Positions 36,060-46,400 of a stretch of DNA of 64,000 bases are shown here, one piece after another. The stretch's first letter is position 1. Every line of letters begins with the position of its first letter. The stretch lies in the NCBI RefSeq assembly GCF_026930205.1, contig NZ_JANHOI010000007.1, positions 1 through 64,000 of the forward strand. The letters run 5' to 3'. Source of the DNA: Bartonella sp. 220B (GTDB taxonomy: Bacteria; Pseudomonadota; Alphaproteobacteria; Rhizobiales; Rhizobiaceae). The translations under genes and the position numbers were made by a program. Under the pieces are notes generated by a model. The model worked only from the letters and a program-made list of their open reading frames with translations. It searched no databases and was not told the DNA's origin.

Positions 36060-37334
36060 TTAAAGAGGCTGCATAACTTTCTGCCTATACTCAGCAAATT
36101 GCCTAATAGAATGAGCAATAGAATATGCCATTTGTTTCCTCCATTGGGGATTGTTTAATAATTCTTCATCCTCTTTATTGGATAAATAACCTATCTCTAT
36201 TAAGACTGAGGGTATATCCGAAGCCCTTAAAACTTGAAAATCAGCATATCGATGAGGATTATTTATAAGATTGATGTTATTTTTTGATAAGCTTGAAACA
36301 ACACTGTTCGCAAAATTCACTGAAAAAGCATGGGTTTCACGTCGAGTAAGATCAATCAAAATATCTGTAACTTCATGCGATTCATCTGCAGGTAAACCAT
36401 CAAGGAGATCAACTTTGTTTTCATTTTCGGCTAAAGATTTTGCAATTGCATCAGATGCTTTATCGGATATCGTATATACTGTAGCACCACGAAGAGAATG
36501 CGTATTAATGGTATCTGCATGAATAGATATAAAAAGATCAGCACCAAATTCTTGCGCTTTTTTAACTCTTTCACTTAATCTTAAAAAGACATCGGAATCA
36601 CGTGTTAAAGCAACAGTAATATGAGAATCTTTTCTTAATTCATCTCGCAATACATGTGCAAAAGCTAATGTCACATCTTTTTCTAAAATTCCAGTAATAC
36701 CTCGCGCACCACCATCAATTCCACCATGACCAGGGTCAAGAATGACGCGGAAATTACGTGTTGGCATTAAGTTTTGTTGTACATTGAGATGCGTTTTTTG
36801 TTGTTTTTCAAATATTTCATTAAATTTTTCTTGTGTGCTTTTGCTCATATCAATCAACAGTTGCCATAAACCATTATCTAATTTTTGTACTGTAGTTTTT
36901 TCAATAATAAAAGTAACTTTGCTTGTCAAAATAATGCGTGAAGTCTGTATATCAGAAAAACTGTAACGTACATCTAATAACATACTTGATAATGTATTCT
37001 GTTTCTTTAAAGATGTATTTTGTGCGGAAAAATCAACTATAGGTAAATTGATAACTAAACGTGCAGGTTTATCCAAAATCTGCAAACGAACATTTGGCTT
37101 AGCATTAAAAACTGCAATAATACGCGTGTGAGTATTATCACCAATAGTTCGCAAATTAACAAGTTTTAAGGCATCTGCAGCTTGGATACTTGGTTGGAAT
37201 ACTAAAAAAAACAATAAAAAATATGGGACAAACAGAATAACATCGAAATAGGTTATTTTTAGCTTTTGGGTAATTTTTTTTTTTATCATTAAATAAAATA
37301 CTCTAACATTAGTCATGATTGATCTCAATTGCAT
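36060..37334 (-). CDS. N-acetylmuramoyl-L-alanine amidase (AmiC-type, AMIN domain)
   Basis: 424 aa (shorter if the ATG at 37316 or 37289 is used; ribosome sites do not decide). A hydrophobic N-terminal segment is followed by an AMIN domain (about 55-160) for envelope targeting and a zinc amidase_3 domain with RVILDPGHGGIDGGARG (about 197-213), Glu in ILEKDVTLAFAH, DLFISIHADT, and the catalytic Glu in PSVLIEIGYLSN. It splits the peptide from MurNAc for daughter-cell separation. It lies upstream of ponA, divergent from rne. Confidence 0.94.
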   Translation of the reverse strand: MQLRSIMTNVRVFYLMIKKKITQKLKITYFDVILFVPYFLLFFLVFQPSIQAADALKLVNLRTIGDNTHTRIIAVFNAKPNVRLQILDKPARLVINLPIVDFSAQNTSLKKQNTLSSMLLDVRYSFSDIQTSRIILTSKVTFIIEKTTVQKLDNGLWQLLIDMSKSTQEKFNEIFEKQQKTHLNVQQNLMPTRNFRVILDPGHGGIDGGARGITGILEKDVTLAFAHVLRDELRKDSHITVALTRDSDVFLRLSERVKKAQEFGADLFISIHADTINTHSLRGATVYTISDKASDAIAKSLAENENKVDLLDGLPADESHEVTDILIDLTRRETHAFSVNFANSVVSSLSKNNINLINNPHRYADFQVLRASDIPSVLIEIGYLSNKEDEELLNNPQWRKQMAYSIAHSIRQFAEYRQKVMQPL

Positions 37335-37884
37335 AAAAGCAATATTCCAAATTTACTCCATAGTTTTCAACAAATGATAAATCTTTGAATTTTTATATCT
37401 CTAAAAAACTAAATTAAAGCAATTCAAAGACATTATAATAGGATGCATTATATTGTTACTTGCCAAAACCATGATATCAACATAAAAGAACACTTATGCT
37501 TTCTAGCTGATAGACCATCTAAATTATCTGTAGTCCATATTAAGTTGTTTTTAGAAGATTTATTGCATATTACACATTTAGGCTTTTTATGGATAAAAAT
37601 TCTTTATGTCACAAAAGCTAGGATTGCGTTATTTAAGATTCGCTGGTTCGGATGTCCGAACTTTTTAAAGATTGTTTTGCCGGAGACTTACAAAATTATG
37701 AGTCATACAAAACAGATGGAGATGATGTTGAGAAATGCTGTAAATACAGTTATGCATTTGCACGTAATATCCCATCCTGTTTTTCTGGTACCTCCCTTTT
37801 ATGGCAGACAACCCTTTACCTTTGCGAACAGTTATACTGTTCGTTTGAGTAAAGTTGTATATGTCGCCTTTAGGATTTTAACTT
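37335..37884 (+). promoter_or_regulatory. Long divergent spacer and probable rne leader
   Basis: About 550 bases separate the amidase start from the rne start. Reading frames crossing it (for example 37443-37961) run into rne in another frame, have no family signal, and are not called. Long leaders of RNase E genes are known to carry autoregulatory structure in other bacteria; the one hairpin I can see is listed next. Confidence 0.55.
37825..37843 (+). promoter_or_regulatory. Inverted repeat in the rne leader
   Basis: CGAACAGT (37825-37832) and ACTGTTCG (37836-37843) form a perfect 8-bp stem with a 3-base loop, 41 bases before the rne ATG. It could be an RNA hairpin for RNase E self-control or a DNA operator. 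Function is inferred from place only. Confidence 0.45.
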
Positions 37885-40515
37885 ATGTCAAACAAAATGC
37901 TTATAGATGCCTCCCATCCGGAGGAAACTCGTGTTGTTGTTGTTCACGGCAACAAAATTGAAGAACTTGATTTTGAATCAGAACATAAAAAGCAGCTTAA
38001 GGGGAATATTTATTTAGCACGTATTACGCGTGTAGAACCGTCTCTTCAAGCAGCTTTTGTAGAATATGGTGGCAATCGCCATGGTTTCTTAACATTTTCT
38101 GAAATTCATCCCGATTATTATCAAATTCCTATTGCTGATCGTCTTGCTCTTCTTGAAGAGGAAGAAAAAACGGCTGTAGGAGAAAATTATGCAGAGAATC
38201 CTCCTGAAGAAATAAACAAAAGTAAAAAACGCTCCAGAAAAACAAAAAAAGATGAGCGTAATAGTACCATGGCAGCGAATGTTGAAAATGATATAACATC
38301 TGAAGCAATAACACTTGATGATACAGAAGAAGTATTCAATGCAAATGTTTCTCATGATGATATCGAAATGGTTGGTGCAGAAGATGTACGTGAAGAACTC
38401 CCTACCTATCAGCGAAAACAAGGACGTCAGTATAAAATTCAAGAAGTGATTAAACGACGTCAAATTTTGCTAGTACAAGTTATTAAAGAAGAACGTGGTA
38501 ATAAAGGTGCTGCACTCACAACATATTTATCTTTGGCGGGTCGTTACTCTGTTTTAATGCCTAATACAGCACGTGGTGGTGGTATTTCACGCAAAATCAC
38601 GAATATACAAGACCGTAAACGTCTTAAAGAGATTGTAAAAGAATTAGCAGTTCCTAAGGGCATGGGTGTCATCTTACGAACTGCTGGAGCAAATAGAACA
38701 AAAGCTGAGATTAAACGCGATTATGAGTATCTCACGCGATTATGGGATACTGTTCGCACATTGACGTTAAAATCTACAGCACCATGTCTTGTCCATGAAG
38801 AAAGCAATCTTATCAAGCGCTCTATACGCGATCTTTACAATAAGAATATCAATGAAATTCTTGTTTCTGGTGATCAAGGATATCGTGAGGCGAAAGACTT
38901 CATGCGTATGCTCATGCCAAGTCATGCAAAAGTTGTGCAACCCTATCGCGATCCTATCCCTATTTTTGCACGCAACAATATCGAAATACAACTTGATAAA
39001 ATGTTGCACCCACAAGTTTCTCTAAAATCTGGTGGTTATCTTGTTATTAATCAAACAGAAGCGCTTGTTGCTATTGATGTAAACTCTGGCCGCTCTACAA
39101 AAGAATTGTCTGTCGAAAAAACAGCTATACAAACTAATCTTGAAGCTGCAGAAGAAATAGCGCGTCAATTACGTTTACGTGATCTTGCTGGTTTGATTGT
39201 TATTGATTTCATTGATATGCTTGAAGAGCGCAATGTAAGACTGGTCGAAAAGAAGTTGAAAGAGTGCTTAAAAAGCGATCGTGCCCGTATTCAAGTTGGT
39301 CACATTTCACACTTTGGTCTTTTAGAAATGAGTCGTCAACGTATTCGCGTATCGGTTTTAGAAAGTACAACACAACCTTGCCCACATTGTGCAGGAACAG
39401 GAAATGTGCGTTCTGAATCATCGATTGCTTTACATGTCATGCGCTCAATTGAAGAATATCTTCTTCGTAATCCGCAACATAATATTACTGTGCGTACACC
39501 TGTCACAACAGCGCTCTATGTATTAAACCACAAACGTAATATTCTTGTTAATTTAGAAGCGCGCTTTAAATTGAATATCAGTATTGAAGCAGATGATAGC
39601 ATTGGAACGCAACATCTCATTATTTCTAAGGGTACAATAGCGGAGCCAATTTCTCAACCACCGTTAATTGTTGAAGATGATGATAAAGAGGAAGCTAAAG
39701 ATACAATTTTAATAGACAGCGCATCTATCGAAGATAAAATCCCTGTTGAAATGAACCAGAAACATCGGCGTAAAAAACGTCAAGATGAGATTAATGACGA
39801 TTCTTTTTCCAGCATTCATAAAAAAGACAATACGCTAAATGAAGATTCTCGTCGTCGGGGACGTCGTCGCGGACGTCGCGGTGGTCGTCGGAATCAAGAA
39901 AATGGTTTTTATCAGCTTCGTATTCCTTATGCAGAACCAGTAGGAGATTTTGCTAAGCGGGCGTTAGAAGAAATTAAAACAGCACATCGTAAACGCCGCG
40001 CTTCAGCGACTAAATCTGTTCAATTTGAGGAAGCCAAAAGTGATACACAACATTTAAATATAGAACAAAATGAAGTTGTAGAAATTGAGATGGTTGTAAA
40101 ACCTCAAAAACGTAAAACACGTTCTTCAAAAACAATTCAAAATCAACAAATCCTTGAGAACGATCAGAATGTAAAAGCACCAGAAATTTTGGAAGAAAAA
40201 TCTACAACAAGCTCGATACATAAAGCTAAAACAAAAAAAATAGATAAATCTTCTAATGAAATGATGGAAAAAGAATCTACAGAAGTTAAAAAATCTACAC
40301 CACATAAAACACGTAAAAAATCACTTTCTCAAAAATCAACACCAAAAGAAGAAACATCAGAACAAAAAATTCTAGAAGAGGAAACTGTTAAAGTAGATTC
40401 CTCTAAAATTGAAGAGAAAGTTAGTCATCCTGTTGTCATATCATCAGTTCCTGACGATGCTCCTAAAACTGGACGTGTTGGTTGGTGGAAACGCAGAAAT
40501 TCTTCTAAAAGTTAA
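37885..40515 (+). CDS. rne: Ribonuclease E
   Basis: 876 aa endoribonuclease that organises mRNA decay. The S1 domain is split: LKGNIYLARITRVEPSLQAAFVEYG near the start, then an acidic, lysine-rich insert (about 90-165) and the rest (LTTYLSLAGRYSVLMPNT). The catalytic DNase I-like Mg site is in ALVAIDVNSGR and LIVIDFIDM, and the Zn-link CPHCAGTG (about 504-511) holds the tetramer together. The C-terminal third is charged and low-complexity, with an arginine-rich stretch RRRGRRRGRRGGRRN, and should be the unstructured degradosome scaffold. It is convergent with the ialB-like gene. Confidence 0.97.
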   Translation: MSNKMLIDASHPEETRVVVVHGNKIEELDFESEHKKQLKGNIYLARITRVEPSLQAAFVEYGGNRHGFLTFSEIHPDYYQIPIADRLALLEEEEKTAVGENYAENPPEEINKSKKRSRKTKKDERNSTMAANVENDITSEAITLDDTEEVFNANVSHDDIEMVGAEDVREELPTYQRKQGRQYKIQEVIKRRQILLVQVIKEERGNKGAALTTYLSLAGRYSVLMPNTARGGGISRKITNIQDRKRLKEIVKELAVPKGMGVILRTAGANRTKAEIKRDYEYLTRLWDTVRTLTLKSTAPCLVHEESNLIKRSIRDLYNKNINEILVSGDQGYREAKDFMRMLMPSHAKVVQPYRDPIPIFARNNIEIQLDKMLHPQVSLKSGGYLVINQTEALVAIDVNSGRSTKELSVEKTAIQTNLEAAEEIARQLRLRDLAGLIVIDFIDMLEERNVRLVEKKLKECLKSDRARIQVGHISHFGLLEMSRQRIRVSVLESTTQPCPHCAGTGNVRSESSIALHVMRSIEEYLLRNPQHNITVRTPVTTALYVLNHKRNILVNLEARFKLNISIEADDSIGTQHLIISKGTIAEPISQPPLIVEDDDKEEAKDTILIDSASIEDKIPVEMNQKHRRKKRQDEINDDSFSSIHKKDNTLNEDSRRRGRRRGRRGGRRNQENGFYQLRIPYAEPVGDFAKRALEEIKTAHRKRRASATKSVQFEEAKSDTQHLNIEQNEVVEIEMVVKPQKRKTRSSKTIQNQQILENDQNVKAPEILEEKSTTSSIHKAKTKKIDKSSNEMMEKESTEVKKSTPHKTRKKSLSQKSTPKEETSEQKILEEETVKVDSSKIEEKVSHPVVISSVPDDAPKTGRVGWWKRRNSSKS

Positions 40516-40523
40516 GGTATAAG

Positions 40524-40554
40524 AAAACCGCCACAAAATATTTGTGGCGGTTTT
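40524..40554. terminator. Bidirectional rho-independent terminator between rne and ialB-like gene
   Basis: AAAACCGCCACAAA (40524-40537) pairs perfectly with TTTGTGGCGGTTTT (40541-40554) around ATA. This GC-rich 14-bp stem with A- and T-runs at the ends fits terminator use by both convergent genes. Confidence 0.93.
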
Positions 40555-40587
40555 GGTAAGTAAATATAGAAAATTTTACATTTATTA

Positions 40588-41199
40588 TTATTTTTGTTTA
40601 GCTTTTTCCTGTTCGGCACGCATACGATCTTCAATTTCTTTTTGATTTGATTGAATAGCTTGCTGCAATTTTATTTGCTCTTGTTGAAAATCTTTTTCTT
40701 CCATACCAGGTCCTGTGTATGCCGCTGTGAATCCACTAAGAGAAAATTCAATAGGATTAGCTGAGCCTCGGAAATTAATTGTGGTTACAACCATTTTCGA
40801 ACCGCTTTTCATAGCAGTAATAAGCTTATCATCTAAGACATCATTGGCAATACAGCTTGGCCCATTGCAAATAATATAAGGAATTTTTTTAGAGAAATTA
40901 TCTCCTATTTGAATATGAACACCTTCTGGCAAAAAGCGACCTGTAGGTACTTGAATGCCTATGCGTTTTTCGTTTTGTTTTCCTTTTATTTCAACGAGAT
41001 TAAAAGCCGTCAAAGGCTGTCCAGTATTTGATACAACCGTATTCATTGTATTACAAACATCAACATCATGCTGTTTACTACAAACCTTATACCAACCTTG
41101 AGATAAAGTTTGCGCACCCGCAGAACTATGGGTTGTAAGAAAAAGGGCAGCAGCTCCAGCTAATACTGAAACAACGGAAAAAATATTTTTGTGCGACAT
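40588..41199 (-). CDS. Invasion-associated locus B (IalB) family protein
   Basis: 203 aa from the ATG at 41199, which begins a signal peptide (MSHKNIFSVVSVLAGAAALFL...SAGA) for export; a more upstream ATG at 41241 is in frame but adds a non-signal stretch. IalB proteins are small, secreted or outer-membrane proteins linked with erythrocyte invasion in Bartonella and conserved in Rhizobiales. The core shows GWYKVCSKQHDVDVCN, the Cys pair in IICNGPSCIANDV, and FSLSGFTAAYTG. The C-terminal 40 residues are Gln/Lys/Glu-rich and probably coiled-coil. This is one of the paralogues, not necessarily the original ialB. Confidence 0.88.
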   Translation of the reverse strand: MSHKNIFSVVSVLAGAAALFLTTHSSAGAQTLSQGWYKVCSKQHDVDVCNTMNTVVSNTGQPLTAFNLVEIKGKQNEKRIGIQVPTGRFLPEGVHIQIGDNFSKKIPYIICNGPSCIANDVLDDKLITAMKSGSKMVVTTINFRGSANPIEFSLSGFTAAYTGPGMEEKDFQQEQIKLQQAIQSNQKEIEDRMRAEQEKAKQK

Positions 41200-41579
41200 G
41201 GTTAAGTTAGTCCTTTCAACGCGCTTGTACAATAATCCCAATATTAGGAATATTAAATATGATTTTAATCAAGTATATTAAATTCAACCAATGAAATGAT
41301 ATCCACTTTATGCTTCTTACTGCAAGATAAAGAAAAAAGTCAAATCTGTAGAAAAAAGTTACAAATAGAAAATGAAACTCTTATGCACTCATATACAGCA
41401 TCCCCCCCTTTTATGGTATTAGTCTTTTATAAAATTTATCCATAAAATACCTTAGTGCGAAGGAATAAAGTAAGATCGCATAAACAAATCAATATTGCAA
41501 TATAATTAAAGTAAACTCCTATGTTATTTTACAACTATTATTACTTTAACTTTCATTATATTTATAGTTCTTTTTTTAA
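41200..41579. other. Intergenic region, no gene seen
   Basis: About 380 AT-rich bases between the ialB-like gene and the decayed binding-protein gene. A run of C residues (41402-41408) and T-rich stretches are seen; no coding signal was recognised. Confidence 0.5.
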
Positions 41580-42414
41580 GCTATGGAGCTCTAGTAGTAG
41601 GCATTGCAATGCATGGAGCTCTCAAATTATGAGATATATTTGAATATCCCCCTTATGTATCCTCCTGATGCAAATCAAAAAGGTTAAGCTCCTTATAGTG
41701 TTGTTGGAATATTTGATGAATCAAATCCATTTGTCATCCACAGTTTTAGAACAATCACAAAGGGACTTTTCTCTGATGAAAAATTTTTTAGTCTTGTTTA
41801 TGAAACAATGAGGATATGTTCTCGTGATGAAGCTTTTACATTTATAGCCTTTTGGCAGAAAAAGTTGAATTAAACAATGAGCGCATTGAAATTATCTTTT
41901 TTCTTAATCCAAAGGTGTGCTTTTCAGATGGAAAACCTATAATAGTTGAGACGTTTTACTCACAATAAAGCTTCTTGAAGATAAAGGAAGCCCCCATGTG
42001 ATGGCTATATGAAACAGATAGAATTCGTTGTAAAAGTTGGATTATGGTATTAAAATGCATTTTACACTCAAAAGATCGTGAATTTCCACTTCTTTTGGCA
42101 AGCGTCATGATTAACTACCCTAACATGCTGTTAATATTGATGATTTTGAAAAAAATGGGGTGAAATAAAATTCCAAGAAGCAGTCTCTCTATTATTGAGC
42201 ATGTTAATCCAAGTGAACGAATTATCTATAAATGCAATACTTTTTCCGATTTTACCTTTTCATTTTGAAATAAGAATCGTTGATAATAGCCGATATACTC
42301 TATCACTTACCTGAACAATGGGGAGCGCATTGGTTATAATTAATATCCCACATATAATACATCGCCTTATAGGTATAGTCTTCCAACTTGGGGACGTGAA
42401 TAAATGAGCTACCT
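41580..42414 (+). pseudogene. Decayed peptide/oligopeptide-binding protein of an ABC transporter (SBP family 5)
   Basis: Fragments in several plus-strand frames match a family 5 extracellular solute-binding protein in the correct order: GIAMHGALKL (about 41603), PPDANQKG, then YSVVGIFDESNPFVIHS, VYETMRICSRDEAFT (about 41797), LLAEKVELNNERIEIIF, LNPKVCFSDGKPI, and near 42270 RIVDNSRYT. Stops and frameshifts separate them, for example TAA in ...NQKG* and a shift around 41848. Intact members bind peptides in the periplasm for Dpp/Opp/Yej-type permeases. No permease genes are adjacent. The boundaries are approximate. Confidence 0.8.
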
Positions 42415-43292
42415 TTAGTGGAACCATTCTTCAATATGAGAACCTATGCGGTTTATAATATTCTTTCTTCTATTGGGAAGCATGATATCATGTAGTTTTT
42501 TGACAGCTTTACACATTGAAGGAATCTTTTTCACATCTGAAGGATTACGTATTATCGTATCCCTTATAGCATTCATTACGTCTTTTTCAAAATCAGAAAA
42601 ATTTTCAAAATTATATTTAAAATGATTTACCATCATAACTTCTTTCATGCCCTCGATAAACTCTTGATCTATGAATTTAATTGCATCGTTCACCCAGCTA
42701 AAATTTTCTTTTTTTCCAACCAAAATCTTTACGTAACAAAGGACCTACGTCTGTGTACAACATATTTTCATGAATTTTACACATGAGAATAAATTGCGGA
42801 TAAGTTCTTAATATCTCATTAATCTCTTTTTCCTTAAAATATCCCTCCTCATCCAATCCGAGTGCATATAAACCTTGTGATCTCAGATGTTTCTGTGCTT
42901 TAAATTAACTTCTCTTCATACTCCCCTGCTTCATAAGCTCTTGCCCTATGTGCTCTGTCTATTAAATCCTCTCGTTCTTCAACTAAAGCACGTAATTTCG
43001 AATTAAGATTATCACTCTTGCTAATAAGATCTCTTTGTTCCTGTATAAGTTTATGATATTCTGTCTTAGGAACTCGAATTTGTGAAAGCGTCCAATCAGC
43101 AAATGTGTTTTTAATAAACTTTATTCTGTTTTCAATAACTTGCAATCTTTCTTTAAGTCGCTTGCACTTTTCATTAAAAGTTAAACCAGAAAGAGATAAC
43201 TCTGTTAAACTAAACTCAGCATGTGCGTTTTTAAATCCACAGATTGAAATTAATAATAAAAAGGCATTCCATTCTATGTTGGAGTCTCTCAT
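42415..43292 (-). pseudogene. Secreted coiled-coil protein of unknown family, broken by two frameshifts
   Basis: Three consecutive open segments in two-step shifted frames (43292-42900, then about 42899-42725, then 42723-42415) join into about 290 residues. The first has a signal peptide (NAFLLLISICGFKNAHA) and a long Lys/Glu/Arg/Leu helix (about 45-130, probable coiled-coil). The middle reads KAQKHLRSQGLYALGLDEEGYF; the last is helical and basic. Each switch is +1 next to an A/T-tract (near 42900 and 42715), so the breaks are single-base events or sequence errors. I recognise no family. It lies between a pseudogene and mfd in decaying DNA. Confidence 0.6.
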
Positions 43293-43483
43293 TATGGCTG
43301 TGCTATTTAATTTATTTCTTTTATTGTATCAATATGTATTATATTGGAAGGCTTAAAATGAATATTTCAAGAGTCTTTTTATTTGCAAACTAAAAGTTTC
43401 TTTTTATAAAAACTTAACAACAAAATATTTTATGAATATGCTTTAATGAAATGATTTATCACTTTGAATTATAAAAAGAAATT

Positions 43484-46400
43484 TTAAACAGTATGTTTCT
43501 CTACCATTTCTACAAGCTGTGTCATAATAGTTGCTGCTCCAACAAGTCTCTCATCCACTGTAGTCCAATCACGAACAAGAACAATACTCTGATCTGGTCG
43601 GATTTTTGCCATCGCGCCTTGTTTTCCAATCCACTGAACAAGAGCAACACTATTCGCAAAATAATTATTGCGAAATTGTATAACCATCCCTTTTGGTCCA
43701 GCATCTACTTTTTCTACATGGGCTTTTCGACACAGTGTTTTGATATAAAAGACTTTAAGGAGGTGCTGAACTTCAAGTGGTAAAGGACCAAAACGATCTA
43801 TTAACTCAGCCGCAAATTCATCAATTTGTTCTAAATTATCAAATTCTGTCAAACGACGATAAAGTCCCATACGGAGTGATAAATCAGGTACAAAACCTTC
43901 TGGTATCATAACAGTTGTACCAAGTGAAATCTGAGGAGACCATTGCTTGTCTTCCTTATGCCCACCATCTTTTAATTCAATAACAGCTTCTTCAAGCATT
44001 TTTTGATAGAGCTCAAATCCAACTTCTTTAATATGCCCAGATTGCTCTTCACCTAAAAAATTACCTGAACCGCGAATATCCATGTCATGACTCGCCAATT
44101 GAAAACCAGCCCCCAATGTATCAAGAGATTGTAAAACTTTAAGGCGACGATCAGCAGCAGGTGTTAAAACTTTACCAGAAGGATAGGTAAAGAGTGCATA
44201 AGCACGTTGTTTTGAACGCCCTACCCTACCACGCAATTGATAGAGAGCGGCAAGACCAAACATCTCAGCACGATGCACAATTAATGTATTAGCTGTTGGA
44301 ATATCAAGGCCTGATTCAATAATAGTTGTAGATAGCAGAACATCATATTGCCCATCATAAAATGCATTCATAATATCATCAAGCTGTCCAGCGGGCATTT
44401 GCCCATGAGCAACGACGAATTTGAGTTCGGCAACATGCGTTTTGAGATATTCTTCTATAAAACCAAGATCAGAAATGCGAGGACAAACATAAAAACTTTG
44501 TCCACCACGGTAATATTCTCGAAGCAATGTTTCGCGTATAACAAGTGAATCAAAAGGTGCAATAAAGGTACGAACTGCCATTCTATCAATGGGAGGCGTT
44601 GTTATCAGTGAAAGTTCACGTATCCCTGATAATGCTAACCCTAAAGTACGTGGTATGGGGGTTGCTGAAAGTGTGAGAACATGAATATCACTTTTAAGCT
44701 CTTTTAAACGCTCTTTATGCTTGACACCAAAATGTTGCTCTTCATCAATGATAAGAAGGCCTAGCCGTAGAAAATTAACTGCATCACTCAATAAGGCATG
44801 CGTTCCAATAACAATATCAATCGTACCATCTGAAATCCCTTTTTTGACTTGCGCAAGTTCTTTAGTTTTCACAAGCCTTGAAGCGTGGCCAATTTTAATG
44901 GGTAGTCCTTGAAAACGTGAAATAAAAGTTTTGTAATGTTGTCGCGAAAGCAAAGTTGTTGGCACAACAACAGCAACCTGATAACCATTTAATGCTGCAA
45001 CAAAAGCACTTCGAATAGCGACTTCCGTTTTTCCAAAACCAACATCACCACATATCAAACGATCCATCGGTTTTCCTGAAGCTAAATCATCTAAAACAGC
45101 ATCAATCGCATCCATCTGATCTTCCGTTTCCTCATAAGGAAAACATGCAACAAATTCATCAAATGGTCCAATTGGTGGAACTAAAGCAGGTGCCGAACAC
45201 AGAGCACGCTCTGCTGCTATATGTATCAACTGACCAGCCATTTCCAATAAATGTTTTTTCAGTCGTGTTTTTCGTGCTTGCCAACCAACCCCACCTAATT
45301 TATCTAACGCGACATCCGTTCTTTCCGATCCATAACGTGAAAGAAGTTCAATATTTTCAATGGGTAAAAAAAGCCGATCCCCTCCAGCATACTGAATTTC
45401 CAGACAATCTTGCAAAACTCCTGTTGTCTTAATGGTTTTAAGACCAATAAATTGTCCAATACCATGATCAATATGCACAACAAGATCGCCAGAATTTAAA
45501 GCCGCAATCTCAGAAATAAAATTTTTATTGTTTTTACGCCGTTTTGGTGATCTTATTAGTCGATCGCCAAGGATATCTTGCTCTGTTATGATAGCAAAAT
45601 CTTCCACTTCAAAGCCGTGCTCTATCATTATAACAGCTGCTGTTATATGATCGCGTGGTGTTGCTTTAACAGTTTGTAACGATTTTACAATATCTATTTT
45701 TTGTAACCCATGCTCTTCAAGAACTTGTAACAAACGGTTTAGAGATCCTTCACTCCAACACGCTAAAAGCACCTTTTTGCCCGCAGCACGCAATGAGGCG
45801 ATATGATGAACAACACTTGAGAAAACATTCTTTTCATGCGCATTACGCTCTTTTACAAAATCATATCCCTGTTTAACATTTGCGTGAACAATGGTTTGTT
45901 CTGAATTTTGTGGAACATTAAAAGGTGTAAAATCAATATGCTGTCCAGAGTGTTGTGCACGCTCTAAAATATGTTTTGGTGTTAAATAGAGAAGGCTAGG
46001 TTCTATCGGATGATAAGAAGTAGAATTTTCTTTATCACTTTCACGCTCCTTGCGTGCATTATAATAATCTTCAATAAGGCGATAACGCTCAACGAGCACT
46101 TCTTCTATGAGATGTTCAAAAACAAGAGGAAAATTATCACAATAGTCAAAAAAACTGTCAAGCTTCTCATAAAAAAAAGGCAACCAATGTTCCATACCGG
46201 AAAAGCGTCGCCCTTGAGAAAGCGCTTCATAAAGCATATTGTTTTTTTGAGATACACCGAATGTACGAATATAATTGCTTTTAAAACGGTTTACATATTC
46301 TGGTGCAAGAACAACTTCACTCATCGAGTGTAAGAAAAACTCAGTTTTTTGCTTTGTCGTTCTTTGTGTTTCTGAATCAAATATGCGAATAGTTTCTAAG

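Noticed and set aside
37443-37961. 172-codon frame crossing the rne leader
   Set aside because: Overlaps the 5' part of rne in another frame; better explained as rne leader plus chance openness.
42415-42723. Independent 102-residue gene
   Set aside because: It joins smoothly to the two upstream segments by small frame shifts, and its own start is a GTG/ATG-poor place without ribosome site; better read as the 3' end of a broken gene.
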